Positions 32,705 to 46,903 of a stretch of 64,000 bases of DNA are shown here, piece after piece. Positions within the stretch are counted from its first letter, which is position 1, and each line of letters opens with the position of its first letter. Origin of the DNA: Phialemonium atrogriseum (Eukaryota; Ascomycota; Sordariomycetes; Cephalothecales; Cephalothecaceae); the NCBI RefSeq assembly GCF_030411735.1, contig NW_026848141.1, forward strand, positions 620,001 to 684,000, read 5' to 3'. Made by a program: the position numbers and the translations under genes. The notes under the pieces were generated by a model that was not told the origin of the DNA, searched no databases, and was given only the letters and a program-made list of their open reading frames with translations.

Positions 32705-35210
32705 GTTGAGCGGCCTCAAACCACCTACCCACAGGCACCTAATGTATGATATCGTGTCACTCGGTTGGGATGATGCATTTGAAACGCCCCATTGATTTGC
32801 CCTTTCTTTTGGAGATCATATCAGATCATCAAGGGCCGGTGCTTCCTTTGTCGTCTTTGCGTTGTCTTCCTCTGTGCCCCGGGCTATTTTGACCCTAGCC
32901 CTAGTTGCTCCTTTGTTTCCGAGGTGATCCATAGAGGGCATTTGTGTATACGGTGTGCATTCAAGACGAAGAAGAATACCATGCAAAATTACAGTTTTCA
33001 ATCCCAGTCCTGGTTCCATTTTTTTGGGGGTTCAGGCATGTGTCGTATTTATAGCCGAGCCGTATTTCCCTCGCCGCCCCTGGGGGAGAAAATGATGGAA
33101 CCGCCGTGCTCGGTCAAATTGCCGGCCGCGGCTCGGGGATGAGAGAGCCGTCAGACGGAGCAGCGGCAGGCTTTCTTTCTCCCAGCCCGGGCTGACATGA
33201 AATCTCTTGCATGGAGCTGCACATAGTATGTAGGTACCTTGGTCCTGGTTCTGCGGGAGGAAGCCAAGAAGGCTAGAGTTGCTCCCCCCCTCCCCCGGTA
33301 GCATCCATCAAACAGGAGCAAGGAGTCCTCACATGTTGACTGCTGGCCGGGCAGGGTTGAGTGTGCCCTTTAATCAATCAGCATCTTAGGCTGTAGGCGA
33401 CGGGAGCTAGGCGCCAGGTTAGTGTTCCCAAGGTGCAGTTTCAATTCCAAGGCAGCCGCAGCCCGACGAAGCAAGCAGTTAATAAACGTTTCCGGTTACA
33501 CTTCAGACTGGTGGCATTGCACGGATCCCTACCACCCATCCACCCCTCCAAAACGCAATAGGGTCCGCCCGCATGAACGGGGGCGGTGGGAGGCGCCCAG
33601 GCGAGGCGCAGGATGATCAGTATGATCAGGATGATCAGCGCCAAGATCCTCATCCTTGCATTCGCACGACGACCACTGCACACTCTTCCAGTGTGTGCCC
33701 CGAGATTAACCCGCCGAGAAGAAAACATCTGACGCCGGCGGGGACCAACAGCAGGGTTGGGGGGTGTCTTCGGGCAACAAAGATGGGATGGTCTAGACAA
33801 GCCGAAAACAGACTTGACGACCTTGCTGTTGCCGTTTGCTCGGAAGTCCTGCCAGGGACTTTTTTGGGTGTGCAGGAACTTAGGAAGAAAGTACGGATTA
33901 TTACTGAATACGCATACGCATGCAGGTATTCGTAGTATTAGTGGCTGCTGTCAGACCCTGGCAGGGCCAATGCAGGGATTCGGGGGAGGGTGTGGTTGTG
34001 TGACCGGGGGCGCGGTTAGGCGTGTGCAAGTGTGATGGAATGGCCCTCTCAAGGGCTCAGGCTGCCAAGTTCTAAGTGTAAGCCACGCGCCCAGAAGTGT
34101 TGATCTGTCCACGTAGGTATATCCGGAGGCTGGCTGGCTCGCTGGCTGTTGCCCTTCTCCGCTCGATCAAGGGGCCGTGACTGGAGTGAGGATTGGCTGT
34201 AGTAAAGATTGGCTGGATTGCGGGTTGGGTTCCAAACATGTCTCCCAGAGAGGAATGCTTGATCGCTTAAAGTGCGGTGCGCTGAGGTGCGGGGATGAGC
34301 CCTCTCTGCCTTTATTAGCGGGTGGATGTTCCAGTTAATTATTCGTATGGATGCCAGCCAGGGGTACCCAGAGTGGAGGCCGGAGGGCACGAAAACAGAT
34401 GGAAATCACAAAAGACGTGCCGCGCAACCCGCTGAGACCGGTTTATAGATCTGATCTTCTTCTTACTCGTTAGAGTGTATCACTGCAGAGTGCAGAGAAA
34501 AAAGGAAAATAGAACGAGAGGAGTCCCTACCTACGTAAAGTATTATGTAGGTAGGTAGGTACCTAGTGCTTAATGTATGTACAATACCTGCCGGAAGTAA
34601 CTGGCAACGGCCATGTAATAGCCCGTAACGCCGTAACGCAACCTCTTCACAGGCGGTCAAGGAAAATGAGGCCGGGCTCCACTGGCGGTGCAGGTCTCCC
34701 GAGCAGCAGCCCATAATGGCACAACCGCCTTACCGCCGCCCGCCTAACGACGTAGCTGGTACTTGTTACCTTCCTAAAAAAGCGCCATTCCACTTTTTGG
34801 CTTTAGACTCCCGCCCACGCCTCCCCCCATCGAACTAACAACCAATTTAACAACTATCACCGCCTTCAGTCCAGCTCGCCTACGAATCCACCCCTCACTT
34901 CCCCCGCCAAACTCCTTCTCGCTCTCCCCCTCTCTCCTTCTCGTGCCCGCCTTCTTTGCGAAGGTCTGGCGGGCAGAGGCATTAGGAGACACCGTTCTGC
35001 TTAATCGAGGTTCCGTCGTAGGCGCTGGCTCCCGCCCGCCGCGCGCCCCTCCGCTCAGATGCCGGAGTAGCAACCACTGCCATGCTCTGAACGGCAGGCA
35101 ATGACGCATCGATCAGGCGGTCGCTCTTTTGCACTCCTCGCTCCTCCCATCCGAACTTCGCTTCATTTTCTAAATTGCCCGTTGATTCTTGACGAGGACA
35201 TCCGCCCCTC
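32705..35210. other. Intergenic, YPT7 to GT41 gene
   Basis: About 2.5 kb without a recognised gene. Features: three near-repeats of ATGATCAG at about 33611-33640; an ACCT/AGGT cluster with TAGGTAGGTAGGTACCTAG at 34543-34563; and an upstream ATG at 35101 that opens a 154-codon frame overlapping the start of the GT41 gene in another frame. Expected to hold the GT41 promoter and leader. Confidence 0.45.
33611..33640 (+). repeat. Short ATGATCAG tandem cluster
   Basis: ATGATCAGT, ATGATCAGG and ATGATCAGC follow one another at 9-bp intervals in intergenic sequence. Confidence 0.8.
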
Positions 35211-38200
35211 ATGCTTCCCCTACTCCAGATGCACCCCCAGATGGTGCAGGGCCCTCCCCATTTCGACCACCTCCCATCCTTCCAGTCGCACCTCGAACCC
35301 GGCTTCTTCTCCATCCATCACCAATCTCCGCCCTCGAGACCCTCGAATCCGTATCATAATGCCGACCAGTCGCAGCGTGCGTTTCCCATCCGTGCCTCCC
35401 AGCCGTCTGCCGCCCCTGCTCTCCACCGCATCACGACCTCCTTTATCCACGCCCGCGCCTCCAACAACAATGAGCACTCGCTCCGACGGAAGACCCCCAA
35501 CGGGACAATCGACAACGGGTACGATGGATCCATGGCCCATCTTGCTTCAGGCCCTCCGCCCTTGAAGCATATGATTGTGTCGGCAAACTCAAAGATCTAC
35601 CCCACCGCCGTTGTCCAGCGGCCTTCGAACCCGTCTTCAACTGGCCGGCCGCGGCCTCCCCCCAACCCGGGATGGCCGTACTCGGCCGCCACGGTGACAA
35701 ATAGCCCCGACCAGGCAATCGAAAATCTGAATTCGGCGCTTGCGTCGTTTGGTGGATGGGCCGGCGCGGGACAAACACCGGCTCGACAGGACCACTCTCC
35801 CGGAGACCATGCGCATGCACCCCTTTTGCAGTCTATGGCCCACCATAACTACCCGCCTGCCCCGGCCATGCAGCCCATTCTTGGGCCTGGCTATCATCAA
35901 AACCTGAGCCCCGCCGTGTTCAGCCCTGCAGGATTCCAGCAATCTCCAGTTTGGAGAGACGGGGGCCTGTCCGACTACCGCCCGTCTGCTCCCCTTGCTG
36001 CGGGCTTCATCCCCCAGAATGCGGCCGTCGACAGTGCATTCATGCCTTCGCAACCGATGATTCACCCCGGACATGCTAACGGCCCGCTGCTAGGGCATAC
36101 CCAACCGTTCAGAACGCACCTCTCCAGCCATCCTCTCGACGACGGATTCTCCCGCTACGGGCAGGGCCATCCCGTGGTGAACACCACCCATCACAGACTA
36201 GAGGCACTCTCTTTAGGCTCAGGTAACCCCCGGGCCCCGCAGAGCACGATACGCGAGGGTTCGTCAAATGCCCGGTTTAAGGAACGGGCGCTTGCGCAGG
36301 CCCACCAGACATATGCCGATCTTCTGGTCTATCTTAGCCACTCCAGGAAGACTCACAGCAAGCCAGGATTGGGGTCACGATCTTCGTCCAAGATGGTAGT
36401 CTTTCCTAGGCCACCCAAGCAGCTGAGCTCAAGTTTGAGCCAGGCCCGACCTCGGCCGTCCCATACCCTTACGGACCCTGCGGCCATAAACCCTCAGAAC
36501 CTCGTTCGAAAGCCGCCCCATCCGGCCCGGGCCTTCACCTTTGGTGGACGTCCGACTGACCCTCGTTCGATGGGGGTTCCCGATGGTGTTGTGGGTCAGC
36601 ATGCGGGCGTCCATACCGCCGTTCCGGCCGAGATATTAGGCAACCCACGCATGCATAACCGTGTTGACAGTCTTTACGCAAACGTTGGCCATCGAGCTCA
36701 TTCCCACGGTGTGAGCTCGCCCCTCGTTAGTGCTAGAGCTTCGCTTGAGGTGCTGTCGAATCTTTGCGAGCACAGCGGCTGGAAATGGGCCGATGGGATG
36801 TTACTCGGTGGCTGTCTGCATTACGGACTTGAACACTACGAGGAGGCACTTGAGTGGTTCAAGCGCATCATCAGTTTAGATGAGAGGTACTGCTACTCCC
36901 CGTGGTCCCCCTTGGGCCCCCTTTCTTTCTTTTCCTTCCCCGCAGATTGCTAACCTTGGCCAGTCACGTCGAGGCTATCTCGAATATTGCAGCAACGCTG
37001 TACTGCCTGAATCGGCAGGAAGAGGCCGAAAAACATTGGGCACGGGCAGTCAAGATACGCCCGAGCTATTTGGAGGCAGTTGAGCACCTTGTCGGACTCC
37101 TTTGTTCGAACCAGCGAAGCCAAGAAGCGGTGAACATTGTCAACTTCGTTCAGCGAGTTCTAAGGATACCGCGGCCAGGGGTGGCCCGTGACCAGGCCAG
37201 CGAAACTGCCAGTGAGACGGACATGTCATCAACTGCCTCAGCAGCCGACCATGCATCCGATTCCTTCGCTCTAGATACCGACAAGGACAGTCCAGAAATT
37301 CCCTTCTCCAGCCTTGACACGGGCAACAACCAGCCCGGTTTTGGCTCCAGTGGCTATGCGATCCCAGGGAGCGAGAATGGCCGGATGCTCCTTCTTATCC
37401 ACGCCAAGGGCAACATGCTTTATGCGCTGAAGGATGTTGATCGGGCGTCTGAAGCTTTCGAGGAAGCGGTTCTGATCAGTACCGGACGAAAAATACGACG
37501 AGTGCAGTCCCTCATTCACATGATACAAATGGTACTAGCCCCGAAAGATGCTCAGGGATTGCCGTCACGGAACTATGCACAAAAGGCGCTCGCAGATCCG
37601 CTATTGCTACCTCCTGAGAAAGCCAAGCACACAGCCCAGCTGGTCTTCTCGTCCAACAATGGTCAACTTCCCGGTCTTCGGTACATTCCGGGCGGCAGTC
37701 ACAAGAAGGCGGCGGTTTCCACGACGAGCAATTCTCTACTCTCTCTCGCCAAGATTTTCCAGGACGCCATGTCTACTGGAGGCTCAACCCCTGGACTCAT
37801 GAGACAGCCGACAGGGATTGGGGATATCCTAGCTCTGTATTACTTGTCACTGTCTCTGCAAGAAAGCCCGTCTACCGCCAATAACGTCGGCATTCTTTTG
37901 GCCAGCGTTCAGCAGCCCGTCTCGCAACCTCCGGCGGCTACCGAGGCCGCCCTATGCCAGAATATCCCCGGCATTGTCCCAGGCAGTGGGCTTGCGCTCG
38001 CCCTGGCTTATTATCACTATGGATTGTCGCTTGACCCTAAGCACGTGCATCTCCATACGAACCTGGGGAGCCTTCTGAAGGACATCGGGCAGCTCGATTC
38101 CGCGATTCACATGTACGAGAAGGCCGTCCAGTGTGACGGCAACTTTGACATTGCCCTCACGAACCTTGCAAACGCGGTCAAAGACCGAGGTCGCATCAAC

Positions 38201-40336
38201 GATGCGATCATGTACTATAGGCGAGCCGTCAACTCGAACCCGGACTTTGCCGAAGCTGTTTGTGGCCTCTCGACTGCTCTCAACTCGGTCTGCGATTGGA
38301 GGGATCGCGGTGGCGTGGTTCTGTATGGTGGAAAGTACGATCGCTGGCATGTCGACGGAACGGGGATGCTCACAGATGTCCGGACCCAGAGACAGGGGAG
38401 CGGCCTGATGAAGCGAGTCGTCGACATGGTTGGCAGACAACTGAAGGATGCCTCGTCCTGGGGTTGCGGGTCCCTCCAGGAAGACACGCTATTGCAGCTA
38501 GCCTCGCAACTCAACGACGTCAGGTTTAGCTTTGGTGACGGCTCTGTCGATGTCGTTTCGGAGCTGCGCCGATGGGCTGGCCGGCCATGGGAAGGTTCCC
38601 GAATCCTTCGCCTGATCGAACGTTTCTGTCGGGTTGCCATGCGAGATTGGTACCTTGACAAATACGTACGGGGTGTCCAGTCTTCAGCCGGCTACCTCCG
38701 GCCGAGACTTCCTGCCAGCTTGTCAATCCCATCCGCCCCCACGGTCCTCCCCTTCCATACATTCACCTGCCCCTTGAGGGCCAAAGACATCAGGATGATC
38801 TCCCAGCGGAACGCGCTTAGGATATCGTGCTCCACGCTCCGGTCACCCTGGCTCCCGGCATCGGTATATGAGCCACCTAGGCCACCCAGTCCTCAGTTGA
38901 ACATTGGCTACGTGTCATCCGATTTCAACAACCACCCCTTGGCACATCTGTAAGTTTCGCAAGCCTTGGAACTCGATCGTCCCACCAACAAGAGTGGTAG
39001 CTAACATGGATGCGTAGGATGCAATCTGTCTTTGGTTTTCATGACCAAAAGCGAGCCAAAGCGTTCTGCTATGCCACCACATCCAGCGACAGATCAATAC
39101 ACCGCCAGCAGATCGAGCAGGAGGCCCCTGTGTTCCGAGATGTGAGCAACTGGTCATCCGACAGGCTGATTGGCCAAATCGTCGAGGATGAAATCCACAT
39201 CCTGGTCAACCTCAACGGCTATACGCGCGGCGCTCGCAATGAGATATTTGCAGCTCGCCCTGCTCCCATCCAGATGTCATTTATGGGCTTTGCGGGCACT
39301 CTTGGTGCGGAGTGGTGCGATTATCTTCTAGCCGATGAGACCGCCATCCCGCCCTCGACGTTGCGGCCCCATCGCAGTAACCTGAGTCTCAAGGACGTGT
39401 TCCGCGACGAAGAAGCCTCTGAGACTGACGGCTGGATTTATTCGGAGAATATCATCTTCTGCAGAGACACGTTCTTCTGTTGTGATCACGCCCAATCCGC
39501 TGACGGGTCTGGCGACAGGGCCATGTCGTGGGAAGAAGAACAGCGAAGGCGGTGGAAAATGCGAAAGGAGTTGTTCCCAAGCCTTCCGGATGACAAAATC
39601 ATCATGGGTAATTTCAACCAGCTCTACAAGGTACGTTGTTTTTCCATTGCTCCTCTCCCGCCCGCCTTCCCATGGGATTTCGGGCTAACATGCATGGCTC
39701 AAGATTGATCCCACCACATTTCGGACTTGGCTTCGCATCCTTGACGCCGTTCCTAATGCTGTTCTCTGGCTCCTTCGATTCCCCGAACTTGGCGAGAACA
39801 ACTTGAAGCGGACTGCAAAGCAATGGGCGGGAGAGGAGGTTGCGAACCGCATCGTCTTCACCGATGTTGCTCCGAAGCAGCAGCACATCTCGCGAGCAAG
39901 GGTCTGCGATATCTTCCTCGATACCCCCGAGTGTAACGCGCACACCACCGCAGCCGATGTTCTATGGTCTAGCACGCCCCTTCTCACCCTCTCCAGATAC
40001 CAATATAAGATGTGCTCGCGCATGGCTGCATCGATCCTGAAGGGCGCCCTCCCCAAGGGGCCCGAGGGCGACCGGGCGGCCGAGGAACTCATTGCGACCG
40101 ACGAGGCCGAGTACGAGGATCTCGCTATCAAGTTGGCCTCGAGCCTGTCATACAGCACCGCTAAGGGCTACGGCGAGGGCTCTGGGAGGTTGTCCGAGTT
40201 GAGGCGACTACTCTGGAGAAGCAAGTGGAGCTGCGCCCTCTTCGACACTCGGAGATGGGTTCGTGATTTGGAGGATGCTTACGAAGAAGCATGGCGCCGC
40301 TGGGTTGCCGGCAAGGGAGGCGACATATACCTATAG
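35211..40336 (+). CDS. O-GlcNAc-transferase-like (GT41) TPR protein
   Basis: Four exons, 35211-36886, 36964-38949, 39018-39630 and 39704-40336; 4908 nt, 1635 residues. The first about 380 residues are disordered and rich in Pro, His, Ser and Gln. TPR-like helices begin near 540 (GMLLGGCLHYGLEHYEEALEW), with clear TPRs at about 905-1010 (AYYHYGLSLDPKHVHLHTNLG, IHMYEKAVQCDGNF, IMYYRRAVNSNPDF). From about 1204 comes the GT41 catalytic region: GYVSSDFNNHPLAHL, where His1216 aligns with the OGT active-site His, then HILVNLNGYTRGARNEIFAARPAP and GNFNQLYKIDP, with Lys1425 matching the UDP-phosphate-binding Lys. RPAPIQMSFMGFAGT is typical. It would transfer GlcNAc or a related sugar to Ser/Thr of cytosolic or nuclear proteins; donor not proven. 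Exons end in frame; introns contain CTAAC branch sites. Confidence 0.93.
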
Positions 40337-41492
40337 ATCTTGTGTCGCTCGGCGTTGGCCAAATCGGTGCGCAAGCAGCCGATTCCGCGTTTTATCTGCT
40401 TCTTCCCTCCGGCGCTTTCATCGATCTCTGGAATGAGACTCTTGCTTGGTCGGATGCGGGCGGGGACGAGACACTTGGGAATGTCTGGCTCACAAGATGT
40501 GCAGCTTGGGATTGGTTTTCGGCATCGTCTGCGACCCTGGGCAAGACAACGGGAAAGGAGTATTTGTATGGGACCTGGTTAGGGACGAAAGGGATGACAC
40601 CTACCTCAGCAGGCAGTTTATTTTCTTCCCCAGCATACGGTCGGAGGCGTGCGGTTTCATTATCTTTCTTTGTTTATGACTAACTTACCACCCGGTTCAA
40701 CTGGGATTCGATCGAGATGCTGATGGAAGGATACCACTCTTGTTATGGTCGTTAATTTTGTCGAAAGGTTGTGTGTGTTGGAAAGACCAACCAAGGGCGA
40801 TAGAACGCTGGGGGCTCTCTTTCACAGAGGGGGGATGACCCGTGATACAATTCCGTGTTGTTTCGGACAGCCATTGCAGTTCTTGGTCTATAGACAACGA
40901 TGCGTTCGGTCTTCCCCGTCTTGAGCCATCTCATGTCAAGACGAGGGGGAACCAAACCCCACCCGCTTGTCTCTTGCCGCTTTCGTTGGCGATCGTCTTT
41001 TCTTGCTTTTCTTGCTTATTACGTCCGTACTTCGCCCTTCTCTCCCGGGCTTGCTTACCTGCCTAGATACAGGAACCCCCGTCGCTCAACCCCGAGTGAG
41101 TGGCTTACCTTGCCATCTTCCTTTGGGCGTTAGCCGGCCTACCATCGCTCCGGCCAAGGCTGCCGAAACGAGGAGCAGCAATGATCATCCCCAAAAGACT
41201 GACGGTGCACTCTCGAGAGCCTTCCTCCTCGACACACTACGGAACGCCCCCTTTTCTGGGTCCATATTTCCTCCCCCCCCCAAGCCGTCAACTCTTCTTT
41301 GTCAGTCTCAGGTAGGGACCGGGATAAGGGTTGGAGGGCCGGACCTGGTGCAAACACATGGGCAGAGAAAAAGGGGGCGGGAGAGTATCTGGCCAGTGAG
41401 ACAACCGGGTGGCCTATCTACTTGCCGCGCTCTCGGCGGTAGTCTGTACAGCTCACAATGGCCCTGCTTCGCAACCCCACCCTTCTTATTGC

Positions 41493-41519
41493 TTTTTTTT
41501 TTTTTTTGTTTTTTTTTTT
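41493..41519 (+). repeat. T-rich tract (T15, G, T11)
   Basis: Homopolymer run with a single interruption, followed by a G-rich stretch. Intergenic. Confidence 0.9.
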
Positions 41520-42399
41520 GGGAAGGGGGGGTAAGGGGGAGAGGAAAAGCAAAATGGTCCCCTCACTTTGGGACACAACATACGGCCCGTCCTGCAACGA
41601 CCTGGCCTCTAATGTCGGACCCTGATATTTTGCACCAGCTGCGTACGTCAATTTCAGTTCGGGACGACCGATGAATGGGCGTTGTATGGACCCCAGCTGC
41701 ACCTCTGCTGCACTTCCTATATGCTACCAAAAGGGGGGAAGGTCCTCATTAACGTTCGTTTTGTTGGCGAGAAAAAACTGAATTCTACCCGATCGGATAG
41801 CAGATAGGCGGGAGCAGTGACAGACGAGCAAAGTTTGACAACTCATACCCACGCGAGAGTTGATGTTTGGGACATGGGCCTATCAACGCACTGTCGTGGC
41901 TATTCATGCGGGAATTTCGGCACACCATCGTCAGCACCGGCAGCCCAATGACTTGATCATGACAAGGGGCGGTGTGGACGGTCAATTGGGCGACAGTAGA
42001 GAAGAACCCCGAGCCGATGGCTGCTTAGCAACGAACGAACCCGCTCACAAAAACAACGAACTGACAAGCAGGCAGACTCAGGCATCCGTAGGAGGCAGAG
42101 GTTGGGATCTCGTTGGCAAGTATCGACGCATTTGATGCAAAGGCAATCTCTCCTGTCAGCCAATTCCGATCTTGGATCTACCCTGTCTAAATTCAAGCGA
42201 GTGTGCCCCGGTTGGCTCAGCATGATGTGTGTGCTGCCCCTGTCCCATCTGTCACCGCCCTGCCGCAGCCCTGTCGCAACATATATGCACCATGTTCCCA
42301 CCCTCATCCCTAGCTCGCTTTAGGTGCGGCAGCAAGGGGAGAAAGGGCCCTTCTTTCATCGGCAAGGTACAGAGAGGAAATGGGCCGGTAAGGGACGAG

Positions 42400-42432
42400 A
42401 GAGAGAGAGAGGGGGGGAGAGAGAGAGAGACC
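42400..42432 (+). repeat. GA-rich microsatellite
   Basis: GAGAGA repeats on both sides of a GGGGGG run. Intergenic. Confidence 0.85.
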
Positions 42433-45400
42433 CGGGGCAGCTATTCGGTGACGAAGCCCTGAAAGGGCCGATAGCGAGCTGCCTCCAGGGGAACCAACTG
42501 GCCTGTAGGGCTGGGATGGGTTTGTGGTGCCTTCCCTGTCGGTACCTGGGCGGAATCGCTGATTTGCGGTATTCATGTACACTTATACGTCAACACCTGC
42601 TTGCCGCAGGTAGTGAGTAAGCTACGGACAAGGCGCACACCAGTGGTACTTTGACCTTGGGGTGGCACACTTGTAGGCACACGCGGCAACCCCGTCTACA
42701 TGGATGGGGCAAGCTTACATGGCCGAATTCGAACCGAGGGGGGCGGGAAGGGAAAAGAAAAGAAACTGTGAAAGGAAAAAGAAAATAATAACAAAAGGGG
42801 GGATCGGTATGAGGCTGAGAGGCTCATCAGGGAACGTTTTCGCCACAGGGCTCATTCCCGGACGCCGCGTTGAATTTCGTTGGGAGCTGAGACAGGCCAA
42901 CGGGCAGCAGGATTGTGGTCCGCCGCAAGGGCAACGTGAGATTTGTCGTATCGCGGCCAATCGAAAATGCGGGAGACTGGTCGCTAGTAACCCACTGGGC
43001 CAGATGGGCGGGTACTGTAGATATTACATATTTAATGACAAGATAGCCTCGACGATCGTTCCTTTTTTCTTTTTTACTTTTTCTGTGGCCCAAAACCAGA
43101 TGAGGGCTGATCTTGGTATGTGCCGCTGACGCAGGGAAGCGAGGACCCCAATCAAAGGATCGCCGAGGGATTCTCCAGGGATCGACATTGAGGCTGGAAA
43201 GGGCAGCCAGGCAAGCCAGGCAAGGCTGGGGAGGGAGGCTGTTTGGTCGCTGACACAGGGTCTGGGTCTGACAGGCGGTGGATGTGACCTTGAGGAAAAG
43301 CAGGGCGAGAGATAGAACTTGGTTTTGTTGTTTACATGCCATACTCTACCTAGGTATCTATCATGGTAGTTCCTGCAATGGAAAGGAGTCGTGTCTCACT
43401 TTAGACGTACTATGTTAGGATCATGGATGGGCGTTGTCAATTCCTAACCTGTCGTCAATTCAGGTACTGTGTAGCATCCGTAGGAGGCAGCTAATCCGGA
43501 TTGGGAAATTCGATGGCCGATGGAGCCCATCGAGAGTAGATCTGTGCGGGCCACACGGGGTCTTGACTTGGTAGCGGGCGAGGGCCCGAGCCACCTTGTA
43601 CTCCATACGGCCGTTGGGCGCTATGGGCAGAGAGTGGTTTCTTCACTTCTTTGACGATGATCACGGACGGCGCCGTTGGGTTGCCGCCGGGATCTACAAA
43701 GAAGGCCCACGGGGAGGTAATAAACGAATGAAATGGATGCGGCCAATCGCGTTTGGACAGGGCCCAGACAGGGAGTGTTTTGTGTGTTTATCTTTTGGGA
43801 TGACGAGGACTACGGAGAAGTAGGTATGTAGTATCGCACTCGCACTCGCTCACTGAATGTCGTGCTTGAAATTGCGTCGCCCAAAACACCCACCTGAAGT
43901 GCAGCTATGCAGGTCAACCATCCGTATCATCCGCGCTGTAACTGAAAAACTTTCGCCACCGAGAGTTGCTTCACGACCTCCCGGGTTGTCCTCCTCGATT
44001 AAACTGCCTCCTACCTCGCTCTGTCATCGGGCAGCACTCGGGTGCGAGTGCTTCCTTCACCCCAGCCTATCCTCCACACGCCGTGGCGGGCTCGGGGATA
44101 GCCCTGTGCATCGGAAACGAACCTCAAGCAGGAGGAAGCAAAGGTAGTGGTCACTCGTGTTTCAAAATACAACTGTGGCATTAAAAAAAAAATGGAAATG
44201 CTGCATTAGAACATGGTGTACATGGTATTGTTTTTTTCTTCCGAGGTCTCGCCAGGATAATTGATTGCGGGGTGCCTGGGGTCGTCGTCGCTCATATGGA
44301 CATGGCAACGTTTTTGTTGACTTGCATCCTAGGTCCCGATGGGCATGGGGAGCTCCATCCCATGTCCATCGTCATGTCTCGGTAAGGGAAATGGGGCGTC
44401 GAGGGGAACAGCTGAAATACTCGCTACTTTTCACCCGGAAGGGCTTAAGGGTGCATTTGGGTTCAATCAGATGGCCCAAGGCGACGAGGGCACAAGAAAC
44501 GCCACTGAAGATCATCCCCGTCTGATTGGGCGCCTCTGACCCAGCGCTGTGTGACAACGGTTTTTTGCGTCAACGCTAGCCGCTTGGCATCTGTCGGCGG
44601 GGCAGATCGCTCCTTTCTTTGGGATTTTGGTCGCCGATTCGGGCTTTAGCCACACCTCGAAGCAGGGGTGTTTGGCGGTCCCAGTGGCTCGGCATACCCT
44701 GGTTGAGGCTGGAATCTGTGCCTTGAGGCTTGCCGGGGCCGCCGCATCCCTGTCTGGTGTGGCCGTCCGAGCTGACTCTTGCAGATTGTCTCACACGGTG
44801 GATGGGAATACTTCGCTACCCTGGCGCCTGTGGTGAGACGTGTGGGTCACTCATTTGCTGCTGCACCCAGGAAGCTGGAGATTGCCGATTCCTCTGTCAC
44901 CTGGCCCTGCAACCAGCAGGACCAATCGTCGAGCCCATCGTCCTTGGGTCAACATCACCAAGCGAAAATACTCACGGCAACGAAAACAATAGGAGAGGGT
45001 CCATGCTGAGCCAATTCGAACTTGGAACATCCCGCAAGGTCCCAATGTCAGGGTACCTACATAGTTCCCACATCGCATCCTCTTTTCCATTTATTTATTT
45101 TCGGTTTGTCTCCAATTCGGCATGCTCCATCTGTTTGTCATTTCCTTTTTTTTTATACAAGGATGGGACCAAGAAGCCGAACAAAGATTATTAATAGAAA
45201 AATGCAAATATGCCAAGTCGCAGTGTCTTTGGATGAAAGAATGCAACTTAATATCGAATATCTCGACCGGGTCCAGCCGTTCTGTGCAGCCGTTGAGGGA
45301 AACAAGTTGGGATTAAAGGGGATTGGCTGGAGGGAGGCCCAGGCGCCCCTCGTAGTGTAATTAGCCGGGAGCATCCCAAGTGAACGGATCGCCCTGAAGC

Positions 45401-46866
45401 CACCCCCGTCGGATGAGCACGGGCCAACCATGGTTGGGACGGACGGTTGAAGCCTTAATTACCAAGTACGGGTGACGGAGGACGGACCCGTACTTTAGAC
45501 GAACAGTGTAGCACTGGAGAAGTGTAAATATTAATAACTCCCTCCAGCTCATGCCCTGTAGTCATATGGATATTGCCACCTCGACGGTCATGCCAGGGAG
45601 AGAGGGAAGGAAGCGAGAGTAACACTCCGCGAGGTCCGGAAGATGTCTCCACTTTGCAGCACTTCGATTCCGCACGTGGTGAAGAGGAAAGTATCCATAA
45701 AATAAAATAAAACCCCACAGAAACCGTTTTCGTTCAGCGAGCTGTGAGCCTGATCCTGGTACGACAATGAATGCAGTTGGGAATAGTCAGTCCCGCCTGC
45801 GTTTCAATAATAGCCTTATCCTGGTCTCTTGGTGTCTACTTCCCCCCATATGATTGTGGTTTCACGTAAGTAGAGTAGGTAGCCGAGGTAACTTTGACTA
45901 GGGGTCCTTCGCATGGGGTTTAGGAATTAGGACGGTGGAAATCTCCGTAAATCGTGGCTAAGATGGCAACCACGGGACGAGGCTGGTAGTCAACCTCGGG
46001 CTCAATATGTGGATGCGTTGACAGCATGAGATTGCACTCAAGACTCTACACGACATTGGAAGGTAGGTAGGCTGCCTATCATCATATTATTTACCACTAC
46101 TACTACAAGGGCACGTAGGTAGTATCTCCTAGGCATCGGAGGTAAGTAGCCACTCTGAGTCCTCTCCAAGTCCTGGGCTTGCCCATTCACCTTTCCAAAA
46201 GGGGCCCACCGACCCACCTACTGTAGACGTACATAGGTCAGTGGGTTACATCTTCCCGCTTTCGTCCAACATCCCTCCCAAAATTATACACTATACACTG
46301 GGGCTGCACCCGAACCGATGAACGTGCATGACCTGGAACCTCAGAGCCAGGTACCGGGGCTCCAAATCCGGCAACCAGTGGTTCGTGATTGTCTTCCTAC
46401 GAAGTTTGACGGCCACTCCTTCCTTCCGTCCTTCTGACGCTTCTACTATATCTAGCATCCCACTTTTGAAAACCTGGGGGGGGCGACCTAACACAATTCC
46501 ACCTCGGGGGTGTCGCTAGAAAGGGGCAGTCGAGAGAGCTTTCCAGTCGTCCAGCCCATGGAGCGAACGAAATCGGCAGCATGAGATCCTTCCCTGGTCC
46601 ACACGGGGTTCTTTTCTCCTGACGAGCAAGGTATCTTGCTAGGCACCCCAGTCACTCACTGCTCCTCCTCCTCCACACCCGACTTTGGGCAGATCTCACA
46701 GAGTCACAGCACAAGAAGTGAAGTAGGTGATGCACGAGCGCTTGTTCTTGGACTCCGCACACCCACCCGCTTGACGATCCTCTGCGGACAGATGTTGCCC
46801 GCTGGCACCAGCTTGACATGGATGCAAAATAGGCTGCCCCCCCTCTCACGGCTGGAGGTGGCCACT

Positions 46867-46903
46867 AGCGTACCTACCTAGCTAGCATAGGTACCTAGGT
46901 GAT
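46867..46903 (+). repeat. Dense ACCT/AGGT palindrome cluster
   Basis: GTACCTACCTAG, GCTAGC and TAGGTACCTAGGTG occur within about 37 bp, each near-palindromic. Part of the dispersed motif family described in the findings. Confidence 0.7.

Noticed and set aside
40704..40745. Possible tRNA-like GATTCGATC segment
   Set aside because: It does not fold into a cloverleaf by eye, and no A-box is present.
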